From Echiichthys vipera (taxonomy: Eukaryota > Chordata > Actinopteri > Perciformes > Trachinidae): a DNA stretch of 64,000 bases. The stretch covers positions 46,700,522 through 46,764,521 of the forward strand of contig OY829645.1 in the NCBI GenBank assembly GCA_963691815.1, written 5' to 3'. Position numbers and translations under genes: made by a program. The notes under the pieces were generated by a model. The model saw only the letters and a list, made by a program, of their open reading frames with translations. It made no database searches and was not told the DNA's origin. This document shows, piece after piece, positions 20,341 through 31,535 of the stretch. Within the stretch, counting starts at the first letter, position 1. Every line of letters starts with the position of its first letter.

Positions 20341-21670
20341 ATAAATATTTAATTAACTAAATATATACACTGCCATCATCGAGTCCATCCTCACCTCCTC
20401 CATCAACGTCTGGTACAGAATTTGAGGAACAAGCTGTAAAATATGCGCCTAAAAAAACAGACAAATGTCCCTCCTCCCTCCCCCATCATCCTGTGTGACT
20501 CTCCAGTGGACACTGTGGAGTCCTTCCGCTTCCTGGGCACCATCATCTCCCAGGACCTCAGGTGGGAGCCAAACATCAGCTCCCTCATCAAGAAGGCTCA
20601 GCAGAGGACGTACTTCTTGAGGCAGTTAAAGAAGTTTAAGCTACCACAAACAATGCTGGTCCACTTCTACACTGACATCATCGAGTCCATCCTCACCTGC
20701 TCCATCAACGTCTGGTACGCTGCTGCCTCCGCCGAGGACAGGCGCAGACTGCAGCGTATCATACGTGCTGCAGAAAAGGTGATTGGCTGCAACCTCCCTT
20801 CTCTCCCAGAGCTCTACTCTTCAAGGACCCTGAGGAGAGTAAGGAAGATAGCTGCTGATCCCTCCCACCCTGGACACTACCTGTTTGAATCTCTCCCCTC
20901 TGGACGGAGGCTGCGGTCCATCAGGACCAAAACCTCCCGCCACAAGAACAGTTTCTTCCCCTCTGCCATCAGGCTTTGTAATTCTGTTAAAGACGGTAGG
21001 TGACAGACAGATGGTAACACAACACACCTCTTTAACCACATTAAGAGACAGCATCCTTTACAGTATGCTGAGAGTGAACCAGCAAGGAGTCCAGTCACAC
21101 TGCAGCCAGCAGAGGCAACAGGTAGCTTTATCTAGCTCTTTATTAAATATCCATTGTATTTGGCACAAGTTGGCAATATTGCACAAACTGATTCAAAGCC
21201 TAAATGCTCTGTTGTAAAAAAAAAAAACTTGATAAAATTGTGTTAAGTTACGTATGGAGTCGACTTATCCAACCGAAAATCTTTTCCTAACCTTGTGTTG
21301 AAGTCCATCGTACTATCCGGCACATTGAACAATTACGTTGGGAGTGAGAATTTGATATAAACGCTAACTTAACGGTCATTCGTTATATTAACGACATCTG
21401 TAACTCATACGTTATATTAACGTACCCAAATCACAGGTGTTATATTAACCCCCCCCCCCCCCTTTTTTTTTTTAATGGACACTTTAACTTGCACATTACC
21501 ACCTGCACTGGTCATGCAAATACACTCACTTATATTTCATGTATATAATTCAATGCTATATGTTTAGTTTGCATGTGTTCATGTTTATATTTATGTAGGC
21601 GCCGTCAAATCAAGTCAAATTCCTTGCAATAAAAATTTGCCTGGCAATAAACTTGATTCTGATTCTATTT
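20341..21670 (+). pseudogene. CR1/L2-group LINE, 3' half
   Basis: The frame 20443-21003 (186 codons) reads VESFRFLGTIISQDLRWEPN, KKAQQRTYFLRQLKKFKLPQ, IIESILTCSINVWYAAASAE, then SGRRLRSIRTKTSRHKNSFF and ends at AIRLCNSVKDGR. A 47-bp piece (ATCATCGAGTCCATCCTCAC) is duplicated at 20369, upstream of its proper place at 20677. The 3' UTR ends CTGGCAATAAACTTGATTCT at about 21665. An AT-rich stretch with repeated CGTTATATTAACG (21380-21425) and a C/T homopolymer lies inside the UTR. Confidence 0.8.
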
Positions 21671-21975
21671 CAACACATACAAACACTTTTCAAGTATTAA
21701 ATGAGCTCAATGCATTTGTTTCTGCTTGACCTTGTCCTTTGACCTTCGTCTGCATTCACCCCCTTACCCCAAACGTATCCCTCTCCTCTCAGGTCATATG
21801 CACACAGCTTAATCACAGATTAATTTAAAACCTTCATCTGTGTATGTACCGGTATCAAAAATACGAGACAATCTTTCTGATTGGAAACGATTTTTGTAGA
21901 CTCTTGTCGGTGAATATATTTTTATTTTTGCAAGGACATTTACATTTTGATTATCATGTTGTTTTAACCCATTTA
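21671..21975. other. No gene recognised
   Basis: Unique-looking spacer between a LINE tail and the 33-bp minisatellite. Confidence 0.5.
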
Positions 21976-23307
21976 TACCGGATATAACGTTTGTGGGTAT
22001 ATACCTTTAAGACCAGATGTGACATCTGTGTGTATATACATTTAAGACAAGATGTGATGTCTGTGCTCATACCTCTATGACCAGATGTGAAGTCTGTGTG
22101 TATACCTTTAAGACCAGATGTAATGTCTGTGTGTATACCTTTAAGACCAGATGTGATGTCTGTGTGTATACACCTTTAAGACCAGATGTGATGTCTGTGT
22201 GTATACCTTTAAGACCAGATGTGATGTCTGTGTTCATACCGTTAAGACCAGATGTGACGTCTGTGTTCGTACCTTTAAGACCAGATGTGACGTCTGTGTG
22301 TATACCTTTAAGACCAGATGTGACGTCTGTGTTCATACCGTTAAGACCAGATGTAATGTCTGTGTGTATACCTTTAAGACCAGATGTGATGTCTGTGTTC
22401 ATACCTTTAAGACCAGATGTGATGTCTGTGTTCGTACCTTTAAGACCAGATGTGACGTCTGTGCTCATACCTCTATGACCAGATGTGAAGTCTGTGTGTA
22501 TACCTTTAAGACCAGATGTAATGTCTGTGTGTATACCTTTAAGACCAGATGTGATGTCTGTGTTCATACCTTTAAGACCAGATGTGACGTCTGTGTTCAT
22601 ACCTTTAAGACCAGATGTAATGTCTGTGTGTATACCTTTAAGACCAGATGTGACGTCTGTGTGTATACACCTTTAAGACCAGATGTGATGTCTGTGTGTA
22701 TACCTTTAAGACCAGATGTGATGTCTGTGTTCATACCTTTAAGACCAGATGTAATGTCTGTGTGTATACACCTTTAAGACCAGATGTGATGTCTGTGTTC
22801 ATACCTTTAAGACCAGATGTAATGTCTGTGTGTATACACCTTTAAGACCAGATGTAATGTCTGTGTGTATACACCTTTAAGACCAGATGTAATGTCTGTG
22901 TGTATACCTTTAAGACCAGATGTGATGTCTGTGTTCATACCTTTAAGACCAGATGTAATGTCTGTGTGTATACCTTTAAGACCAGATGTGATGTCTGTGT
23001 TCATACCTTTAAGACCAGATGTAATGTCTGTGTGTATACCTTTAAGACCAGATGTAATGTCTGTGTGTATACCTTTAAGACCAGATGTGATGTCTGTGTT
23101 CATACCTTTAAGACCAGATGTGATGTCTGTGTTCGTACCTTTAAGACCAGATGTGACGTCTGTGTTCGGACCTTTAAGACCAGATGTGATGTCTGTGTTC
23201 ATACCTTTAAGACCAGATGTAATGTCTGTGTGTATACACCTTTAAGACCAGATGTGATGTCTGTGTTCATACCTTTAAGACCAGATGTGACCTCTGGTCT
23301 TAAAGGT
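21976..23307. repeat. 33-bp minisatellite, about 40 units
   Basis: The unit reads ACCTTTAAGACCAGATGTGA then TGTCTGTGTTCAT. Units vary at GTGATG/GTAATG/GTGACG and at TTCATA/TTCGTA/TGTATA; some carry two extra bases (TGTATACACC, 35 bp). Degenerate units mark the left edge. Because 33 is a multiple of three, all frames stay open (PLRPDVMSVCI on plus, HTDITSGLKGI on minus); these are not genes. Confidence 0.95.
23271..23307. repeat. Perfect 15-bp inverted repeat closing the minisatellite
   Basis: ACCTTTAAGACCAGA (23271-23285), a 7-base loop, then TCTGGTCTTAAAGGT (23293-23307). Confidence 0.95.
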
Positions 23308-23412
23308 CAATAAACTTGACTTTGATTCTGATTCTGATTCTGATATATCTGGAGTTTTGTAACAAAAATTATTTCCTCCTGGGGATTATTAAAGTATTTC
23401 TGATTCTGATAA
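23308..23412 (+). mobile_element. Two retroelement 3' tails
   Basis: CAATAAACTTGACTTTGATT with GATTCT repeats ends at about 23342. A second tail, GGGATTATTAAAGTATTTCT followed by GATTCTGAT, ends at about 23410. Only tails are left. Confidence 0.6.
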
Positions 23413-23712
23413 ATGTATGCACATTAACAATTTTAACATATAAAAATAAACTAATGTAAAACTACCATCATTATCTCTATTCTCTGTTTTTTTATTTACC
23501 TGTTTTAATTTTACTTAGGGAGGAATTGCAATTTCTCTTTGAGCATCCTCCATTTTTCTCACTGTATTAATCTGTCTATTACGATCAGTTTTACATAAGA
23601 GCTCTTTTCCAAAACGAGATAAAAGCCAAATTAAAAAAAAATTAGTTTGAGCCACTTCATCAGTGTTTCATGCCAAATTGCTATATTTCCTTGTTTAAAA
23701 TGGTCCTCAAAA

Positions 23713-24004
23713 CACGTTGGTGTGACGTGGAGGTGGAGTGTTTACTGCAGATTTGGTCGGATGAAAATATTCAAAAACAGTCGACAAGACGCACAAAAAC
23801 TCTGAGGTCTTTAGAGGATTTGTAAACAAAGCCACGCATCGTGATGACGTCATCAATGTGTGTAACGTGTTACGGCGTGATGACGTATAGGCAGCAAGAA
23901 GCATTCGCCGAGGCCCAGGTAGTGTGAGTACAAACGGGCCTGGAGGGGGGGACAAGGACCCTAAAGCACCGGGCATGGGACGGATGGACAGTCTGAGTGC
24001 GCCC
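23713..24004 (-). mobile_element. Harbinger-like element, copy 3, truncated
   Basis: Starts inside the Myb/SANT-like fragment (TTTACTGCAGATTTGGTCGG) and runs to the right terminus CAGTCTGAGTGCGCCC, followed by TTA. The other end is missing. Confidence 0.85.
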
Positions 24005-24040
24005 TTAAACTGTGACTCTGCATCCAGATCCCAACACTAA

Positions 24041-24650
24041 GAGCGTACTCACACTGTCCTCCCGGACCACGACCCGGACTTTAGGGTACTTGTCCCCCCT
24101 CCCTCTCCCCCCCGTGCCCCAGCCCCGTTTGTACTCACACTGCCTGGGCCTCGGCCAATGCTTCTTGCTGTCCTTACGCCATCACGCCGTAACATGTCAC
24201 ACGCATTGATTGTGTGTGTGTGGCTTTGTTTACAAATCTTTCCGTAGACCTCTGAGTTTTTGTGCGTCTTGTCGACTGTTTTTGAATCTTTTCATCGACC
24301 AAATCTGCAGTAAACACTCCACCTCCGCACCACACCAACATGAACCTTTCACCGCCATTGTTGTTGTTGTTAAATGTCCGCGCATGGTCCGTCCTTCTAT
24401 TTACATGTCCGAACAGGCGGACATAATGCTACTGCCGTAGGGCTCGTGCTCGTGCTCGTACACGTGCGCACGCTCGTGCTCGTACATGTGCAAACGGCTC
24501 CGCTAAAGCCCACCTCTTTCAAGCGGGCCGTGGACGGTCCGCTGGCCGCAGTTGAGCGCGGAGCGGGTGCACTCACATGGCTTAAAGGTACTAGGCTTTA
24601 GCTGAAAAACCGGTTTTGGCCGCGGCCAAAAGGACAGTGTGATCACGCCC
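24041..24650 (+). mobile_element. Harbinger-like element, copy 4 (variant ends)
   Basis: Termini are GAGCGTACTCACACTGTCC and ACAGTGTGATCACGCCC. Inside the right end, GGCCGCGGCCAAA replaces the GGCCCGGTGCGG of other copies. The 3-bp flanks are TAA and TAT. It lies 36 bp from copy 3, in opposite orientation. Confidence 0.85.
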
Positions 24651-25824
24651 TATGTTGTTGTCAGGAGGTGGTGGGGGTGCAGAACTGGACAGTCAGGTCA
24701 ATGTTGGCACATAAAAGTCTTGTCTAATTAGTTCTCTAATTTTGATCTCCAGTGTAGATAAGATAATGTGACACAATGTTTTCACAGTATTGTTGCCTAT
24801 GATTTGCCGTTTTTGTTTAAATGAAACTACACATATGGCTCTAGTGACCTCTCTATAACTGCAAGGCTTCAACAGACATTATGTCCACCAACAGCCTGCT
24901 AAACCCTTTCTGTTACTCATGTAATACTGTGAATGAAAGCAGTAAAGCTAAATGACTAATTTAAGTGAAATTAAATAGAAGAGATACTGTGTGTCAAAGA
25001 ATAAGAGGCCAAGTGGAGAGAGAAAAATTAGGATGTGTGTTTCACAGTGTGTGGGAATTAGATAACAAGGGAGTGAGCTAAAATATGTATGTGTGTGTAT
25101 GTGGAAAGAGAAAGATAGCTCTGAGGGCAGATTTTCCCTGATTCGTCTCAGTGATTGTTCACATCTGTCTGTGCCTAATCGGTGGAACGTATATATTTTC
25201 ATCCCAACAAGAAAAGTGCCTGGTTTTCTCTTTTCTTTCCCTCCATTCCTCCATTCAGTGTTAGTCATACAGCGTTGAGCAGCTTTGTTTGCCTTGAATT
25301 AAGGGAAAAGCCAATTTGGATACACACACACACACAAATACACCAACACCAACACACACACACACACGTGTTCCATCTGTGGGAGGGTTATAGTCACTTT
25401 ACATGTGCCACAAGGCCTAACCTGACTTCACCAGATGGATTGATTCACATTTGCTCAGCCTTTCCATCTGGTAACTCTTGTTTGGAGATCTTTTGGGAAG
25501 GGGCGAAAATACTGGTTACTGATTGGATAAACCATCTGTCTATCACCAACATACGGGCCAAATCAACCAATCAGATCAACAAAGCATATGGCATACTAAC
25601 AGTGTTGGAGCAAAGCTCAGAAAGTAAACAACATGTCGGTAAAGGATATTTGCGGATTGTGTAATGCAAATGTATGGATAAAAGGCACAACTTCAGGTGC
25701 CCGATTCATATTCCAACAGGAGGATCCAAGAGAAAGAAGTGGCTTGCTCGACAGCTGCGCTCATCTTATCCACGGAATCTTCCATGCTGTTTACATTGAA
25801 CAGTAGCTTCTCGTTTTATCACAC
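24651..25824. other. No gene recognised
   Basis: Unique-looking sequence; CA-rich stretch at 25321-25370. Frames here are short and unsupported. Confidence 0.5.
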
Positions 25825-25828
25825 TTAA

Positions 25829-26121
25829 AGCCCCTGAACACCAGCACAGGTGTTTTTTCAGTTAATCCGGTTGATTAGACCTCTTCTCTGGACTGTGTGG
25901 GTGTGTCTACTGTGATTGGTTGACATCTTCCAGAGTCTTCTGTTAGCTTTGTTTCACCTGTTAAGGCGGGACAAAGTACACCTTTATCATTCTTAGTGGT
26001 AGACGGATGTTTATGGGCTCATAAATCCCCATCAAATTCTCATCAAAGCACCGCCCACCTTCAGTCCAAGCATCTAATCAGCCAGAATAACTGAAAACAC
26101 CTGTGTGGGTTTTCAGGGGTT
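25829..26121. mobile_element. TTAA-flanked MITE (piggyBac-like)
   Basis: TTAA on both sides (25825-25828 and 26122-26125). The left end AGCCCCTGAACACCAGCACA and the right end, reverse complement AACCCCTGAAAACCCACACA, form imperfect inverted arms of about 36 bp that continue GGTGTTTTCAGTTA. There is no coding region. Confidence 0.65.
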
Positions 26122-26125
26122 TTAA

Positions 26126-26714
26126 ATCCGCCTCAAAATCAACGCTGGTTCGTTGGTTCGCTTGGCAAACTTCAACAAATTTGCTCTGTTGCATGTTACC
26201 AGACTGATCTGCAAGTAAAATACAATGGAGCTCACGAGATCAGGATGGTCTTAAGAGGCTACATGAGGCCTGTTATACCATTCTTGCCATGAGCTTAACA
26301 GTCCTTCATGGCTGCTACAACAAGCCAACAATTGTGTTGGCTAACGCAAGTACTGTAGCTAGCTACTGCTAAATAAAAAAGGGGAAACATTCATCTAAAA
26401 AACAGGAAATTTGGACTCTATTGAAAGTTGTAGTAAAATGGTTTTAGTAGTTTGCAAGTTGCACATCATTTCTAATATGCTTTTGTGTTATGGATGCATT
26501 GCTTCACTGTCAGTTTTTCATAACCATAACTGAAGATGAAATTTGGACATTTTCACAAAATGTCATTCTGGTTGTTGATTGGTCAGGGAGGTTGTCCTCC
26601 CTTGGAGCATCATATTACTGTTTTGGCCAATAACATATTAGCATGTACAAAATGGAGTACATTCCCTTGTTGTAAGAGGTCCTGCCGTATGCTGCGGTGC
26701 GGGGAGATAACACT
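26126..26714. other. No gene recognised
   Basis: AT-rich unique-looking sequence. Confidence 0.5.
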
Positions 26715-26885
26715 GGGAGAATGGACCCAAATGCAAACACGGACACAGGGTAAAAGCACAAACAAAAAGTTTAATATAAACGACAAACAAAATATTAAAC
26801 AACTACAGGGTAGCAGAAATACTAGGGACTAGACGGTCCAGGAAAACAGGAACGAGGAAAATGACCCAAAACATCCAAAACAATG
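26715..26885 (-). mobile_element. LTR fragment, same family as 30406-30881
   Basis: GGGAGAATGGACCCAAATGC, then AAAAAGTTTAATATAAACGA and repeated short ACAAAC blocks match the left third of the solo LTR at 30406. Neither end is intact. Confidence 0.5.
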
Positions 26886-28078
26886 TAACAATAAGACTTA
26901 GACTGTCTTAATCAAGCAGGTTGCAGTTGTTCAGGCTTTCCTCCTTCACTGTTCATATAACAGTGAAAAGTAATGCACTGACCACTAAACTCTAGGGTGG
27001 TGGTTAATTTTTTTCTTCCATCTTTTGATTATCTCTCCTTTTCCTTTCTCATTTAATTTTTATGTCTCTGTTCTGTCCTTTTCCTCTTTATTTCCTCTTT
27101 ATCTGTGGTTTATTGAAGTTGATGATCACATTTGATAGTGTTTCATAGTTTTTATCAAAATTCAAAATTCTGGTATGGTAACAACCGTACTTCTTCATCT
27201 TTCAATTCTGTCCTGCTCCCAACTCTAATCGCTTGTCTTACTCTCTAAAGGCCTGCCCATCTATGTTGGACCACAATAGTCTCAGCATTTGGATTACTGT
27301 AATGTGGCTTGCCTCACCCTCATATGATCAGCCATCTGGGGCTAGCTGCCTTTTAGCATCCAGTTAGTATCTTCCCAATAGGATCGGCTGAGAAAGCTAA
27401 GCCGGAAAAGCACTAATCTACCAGCACTGGCCATTGTTAAGTGCCCCTCAAGGCCTATGTGCTAAAAGGGGGCTAATTGATGTTGCCGTCTGCTTATTGT
27501 AGGCCTTGGGAGGAAGTGGATGATTGTAAGCCATGCATATGTAGAGGGGAAGTGATTGAAGCAAAGGAACTCTGAGCTGGAAGTCACTATTTCAGGCCTC
27601 AAAATTACAAACCTCTGGAAGAAAATGAAGGAATTGCTTTGCTTCACACTGTTTGCAGTAACATCTTATTATATTATATGCTTCGACGTATGTGCGTCAA
27701 AAAGGCAAGATATAAATTGCTTTGTCCCCTGAGGTAGAAAGGTGCATATGCATTTAACCGTCAGCCCCAAGACCATTCATTCCTCAGGAAAGTATAAATC
27801 TTGATATACCCAGAAACACACAAACACAAATGTAGTTGCATTTGTCAAAAGGATGAACTATTTCCAAAACAGCTGGGAACTGTAGGTTTTAGTAAATAGG
27901 TGTACACGGTGCATTTGTCAGGGACTAACATCAGTGACACATTGATACACATGTTGTGCTTTAGTAAGTATTGCTGGTGTATGTAAGATTGACAAATAAG
28001 CTACCCATGTTCATGATGACGTAGAAACATACCACTGCACTAGTGTGTGTTTTTGGTGAAAAAACAATGTCGATGTCA
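26886..28078. other. No gene recognised
   Basis: Unique-looking sequence with no long frame. Confidence 0.5.
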
Positions 28079-28486
28079 TTCAATTCAATTCAATTTTATT
28101 TATAGTGTCAAATCATGACAAAATTTATCTCAGGACACTTTACAGAGTAGGTAAAGACCACACTCTATGACTTATTTAGGATTTACAGAGACCCAACAAT
28201 TGCCCCGTAGAGTACGGTGGCGTTGAAAACCTTCCCTATAACAGACAGGAACGTCAGACAGACCCAGCTCTGTGGAGGACGCACATCTGTCTGCACCGGA
28301 GAGAGGAAGAGAAGGAGAGAGAGAGAGAGAAAAGACGGACAGATGGACAGAGAGAGAGACAAAGACAGACACAAAGACAGAGACAAACACACTTCCAGCA
28401 ACTATAATAATATCTATAGTAATGTGATTATGACTTATTAATACAGCAGAATAGTAGAAACAAGCACAGCTAAGGTGACAGATTAT
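28079..28486 (-). mobile_element. LINE 3' UTR, 'CAATTCAATT' family
   Basis: CAATTCAATTCAATTTTATT, then CAGGACACTTTACAGAGTAG and GACCCAGCTCTGTGGAGGAC. The 3' end of the element points left. A SINE interrupts it at 28487. Confidence 0.8.
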
Positions 28487-28775
28487 GACTGTGGCTTAGT
28501 GGCAGAGTGGGTCCTCCATTCGAGAGATTGGCGGTTCGATCCCCACCTTCCCACATGTCGAAGTGTCCTTGGGCAAGACACTGAACCCCGAATTGCTCCC
28601 CGTCCTGCGCATGGGTGTGTAAATGTGGTGTGAATGGTTAGATGAGATGGTATGTACAGTAGATCCACTGCCATCAGTGTGAATTTCTGTGTGAATGGAG
28701 TAGTGAAAGCGTAGTAGTGAAATACGCCTTGAGTCAGGAGACTAGAAAGGCGCTATATAAGTACAAGTTACCATC
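28487..28775 (+). mobile_element. tRNA-derived SINE (type 1), nearly complete
   Basis: The head GTGGCTTAGTGGCAGAGTGG is followed by box B-like GGCGGTTCGATCCCC. The body holds CATGTCGAAGTGTCCTTGGG and the end CTAGAAAGGCGCTATATAAG. It is the best local reference for the broken copy at 1723-4338. Confidence 0.85.
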
Positions 28776-28929
28776 TTTGCAAAATTAGAGCAGATACAAA
28801 TTTCAGTTCATATTTTCATGATTTTTATGCATGATCTGTCAATGAGAGCTGTTGCTGGTGCATATTTGCATTTACAATTTGGCGATGATGGTGGGACCTG
28901 GGAGAAAAGACATACTGATATCATCCACT

Positions 28930-29235
28930 GTTATTAGTAGTTTTCTCTAAAGAGAAAAGAAAGAGATAGAAAAGACAGACAGATGGACAGAGAGAGACAA
29001 AGACAGACACACTTCCAGAGATGCAAGCAAGCAAAGGGTAACAGTAACTATAATAATATATATAGTAATGTGAATATGACGTATATGTTAAGACAGTTAA
29101 TACAACAGAATAGTAGAAACAAGCACAGCTAAGGTGACAGAATATGAAAATGATAATAATTATGGTGGCAAACCTGATCAATGATAAGTAGCGGCAATAG
29201 CAGAGTGATAAAGTCATGGAGTGATAAAGTATATC
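28930..29235 (-). mobile_element. LINE 3' UTR fragment, second copy
   Basis: CACTTCCAGAGATGCAAGCA, then AACAGTAACTATAATAATAT and AACAAGCACAGCTAAGGTGA match 63660-63790. The tail is missing. Confidence 0.7.
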
Positions 29236-29775
29236 TGGCTTTAGCCACCCCACTAATAAGTTATGTTTTAGCTTTTGTTCTTGGCATTTGAATCCATTGT
29301 CCCCATTTTCCAAATACAGAACCAGCTGACATCAATGCATCTTTCTGTTTCCAATGTCAGATATATAGATATATAATCTATAATAATATAGATAAGTTGA
29401 TCTGATTGAGATTCTCAAGATACTAGGATGCAACTCATCAAGGCTGCAACTACATCTCATCTGGCTGTTGGCCTTTGAGAACCTGCAGTCCTGCAGTCAT
29501 CTAATAACAGAAACACAGTTGGAGGTGACAGAAAAGGGTTTTCAGCAACTAATCTCTACCCTAAAAGAGTATTTGTTACCATGGTAGCAACCCCTTTTAT
29601 TTTGTTATAACCGGGTTATCATCCATAACATAATTTTTTTTTCACTCCTATACAACACCATCTTGGAAAGGTGGATTTTAATGCCAAGAGAAGGTAAAGA
29701 TGTTTTCTTATCTGTCAGCCTGCAGCACTGAAAGGCCAACGGATAACTCAATACACATCACATGCTCACACATAC
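29236..29775. other. No gene recognised
   Basis: AT-rich; a short TATAGATATATAATCTATA palindromic run near 29362. Confidence 0.5.
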
Positions 29776-29985
29776 ACACACATGCACACACATACACACA
29801 CATGCACACACATACACACACGTGCACACACAAAAGAGGAATATTCACACGCAAAACAAACTCATAACTTAATGCCAGTTACAGATGAATGGACCTCATA
29901 ACGCCAAATTTAATGGTGTGATACTTAAACAAATTATTTTCACTCTATCAACCAACAATGTGTGTGTGTTTCTGTGTGTGTGTGC

Positions 29986-30031
<46 letters not shown>
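29776..30031. repeat. CA- and GT-rich microsatellites
   Basis: CATACACACACATGCACA repeats at 29771-29830 and a GT run at 29958-30031. Confidence 0.9.
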
Positions 30032-30034
<3 letters not shown>

Positions 30035-30405
30035 GGGTGTTAGCCTGAGGAGATCTTTAGATCATTGGTCCTTCTCAACAGTGAAAAAACAATGTATTGA
30101 TATTAATGTGGTTTGTTTTCTTTGCGTGTTTGGGTGGTATCAAAGATTTAAAAGTAGCTGCACTTAATGTACAGTAAATATCACATAAACTATTACAATT
30201 TAGAAAACATTTCACTTCAAGGACCATATCAGTGTTTAGCATGTTTAGGCCTGTTCAACAACACACGTAAATTAAGCTACAGTACATCACTGCTGATGTC
30301 ATCCACTGAATTTAACAAACTATTCTAAGAAGGAATTGAAACTTTGGCATTGTGTATTTCTGCAAACCACAGAAATGTTGAATCTCAAGGTAAAGGAACT
30401 GCTGT

Positions 30406-30881
30406 TGTCATGAACAGTTCATGTATAACTCAAAAGGTAGACCTGATGCAGACACAGACAAAAAGTAAAGTTACAAAACAAACGTTTAATATAAAGGACG
30501 GACAAAACGCAAAAACACTACAGAGAATACAAATACAAAGACTAACTAACGAACACGGGAAAACTATGGAGAAAACAGAAAACAAACACGATTAATCAAC
30601 TTACTTCTGGGAGCGTGAAAACCACAACGAGAAAGGGGATGCCAGTCCGGGGTGAATAGTTTTACCAATACAGGGTCGACGACGGTCCGGCGCTGCATGC
30701 CTGTCAGCTTCAGGTATTTAAGGTGGTGGTGTAATCAGCATAACAGGCTGCAGCTTGGGGGAACGCCTACCGGACCTACACAGAGACGAGGGAGAGAACA
30801 TGCAGGGAAACACAGACAGGAGGGAGACAAACTCACACATAACGGAAGAGAGGAGGGTACTGACAGAACCAGATCATGACA
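30406..30881 (-). mobile_element. Solo LTR with 5-bp target duplication
   Basis: The 476-bp element starts TGTCATGA and ends TCATGACA, with GCTGT directly repeated on both sides (30401-30405, 30882-30886). TG...CA ends and a 5-bp duplication fit a solo LTR. On the minus strand a TTAAATA box lies near 30720. Orientation is inferred from that. Confidence 0.7.
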
Positions 30882-30945
30882 GCTGTAAGCCATTCTCGTT
30901 TCCTCATATACCAACACTTTTCGATGCTCCAATCTCGCAGTCTTA

Positions 30946-31532
30946 GGGCGCACTCACACTGTCCTTCTGTACCGGGCCAAAACCGTTTTTTCAGCTAAAG
31001 CCTAGTACGTTTAAGCAGCGTGAGTGCACCCGTTCCGCGCATAACTGCAGACAGCGGACTTGAAAGAGGTGGGCTTTAGCGGAGCCGTTTGCACATGTAC
31101 GAGCACGAGCGTGCGCACGTGTACGAGCACTAGCCCTACGGCAGTAGCGCTATGTGCGCCTGTTCAGAAATGTAAATAGAAGGACGGACCATGCGCGGAC
31201 ATTTAACAACAACAACAATGGCGGTGAAAGGTTCACGTTGGTGTGATGCAGAGGTGGAGTGTTTACTGCAGATTTGGTTGAAAATATTCAAAAACAGTCG
31301 ACAAGACGCACAAAAACTCCGAGGTCTGTGGAAAGATTTGTAAACAAAACCACACACACTCGATCAATGCGTGTGACGTGTTACGGCGTGATGACGTATG
31401 GACAGCAAGAAGCATTTGCGCGAGGCCCAGGCAGTGTGAGTACAAACGGGGCTGGGGCGCAGGGGGAGAGGGAGGGGGGACAAGTACCCTAAAGCCCGGG
31501 TCGCGGTGCGGAAGGACAGTGTTAGTGCGCCC
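30946..31532 (-). mobile_element. Harbinger-like element, copy 5
   Basis: 587 bp, TTA on both sides. The plus strand of the window carries the coding direction of the Myb/SANT-like remnant: ATG at 31191, then WCDAEVECLLQIW near 31230-31275, then frameshifts. Confidence 0.92.
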
Positions 31533-31535
31533 TTA

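Noticed and set aside
21976..23307. CRISPR-like regular repeat
   Set aside because: Units are directly adjacent without spacers, and the genome is clearly animal.
22067..23313. Long frames on both strands (up to 192 codons) with 11-residue repeats that look like a repeat protein
   Set aside because: They come from a 33-bp tandem array with a period divisible by three; frames are open on both strands and have no start or stop logic.
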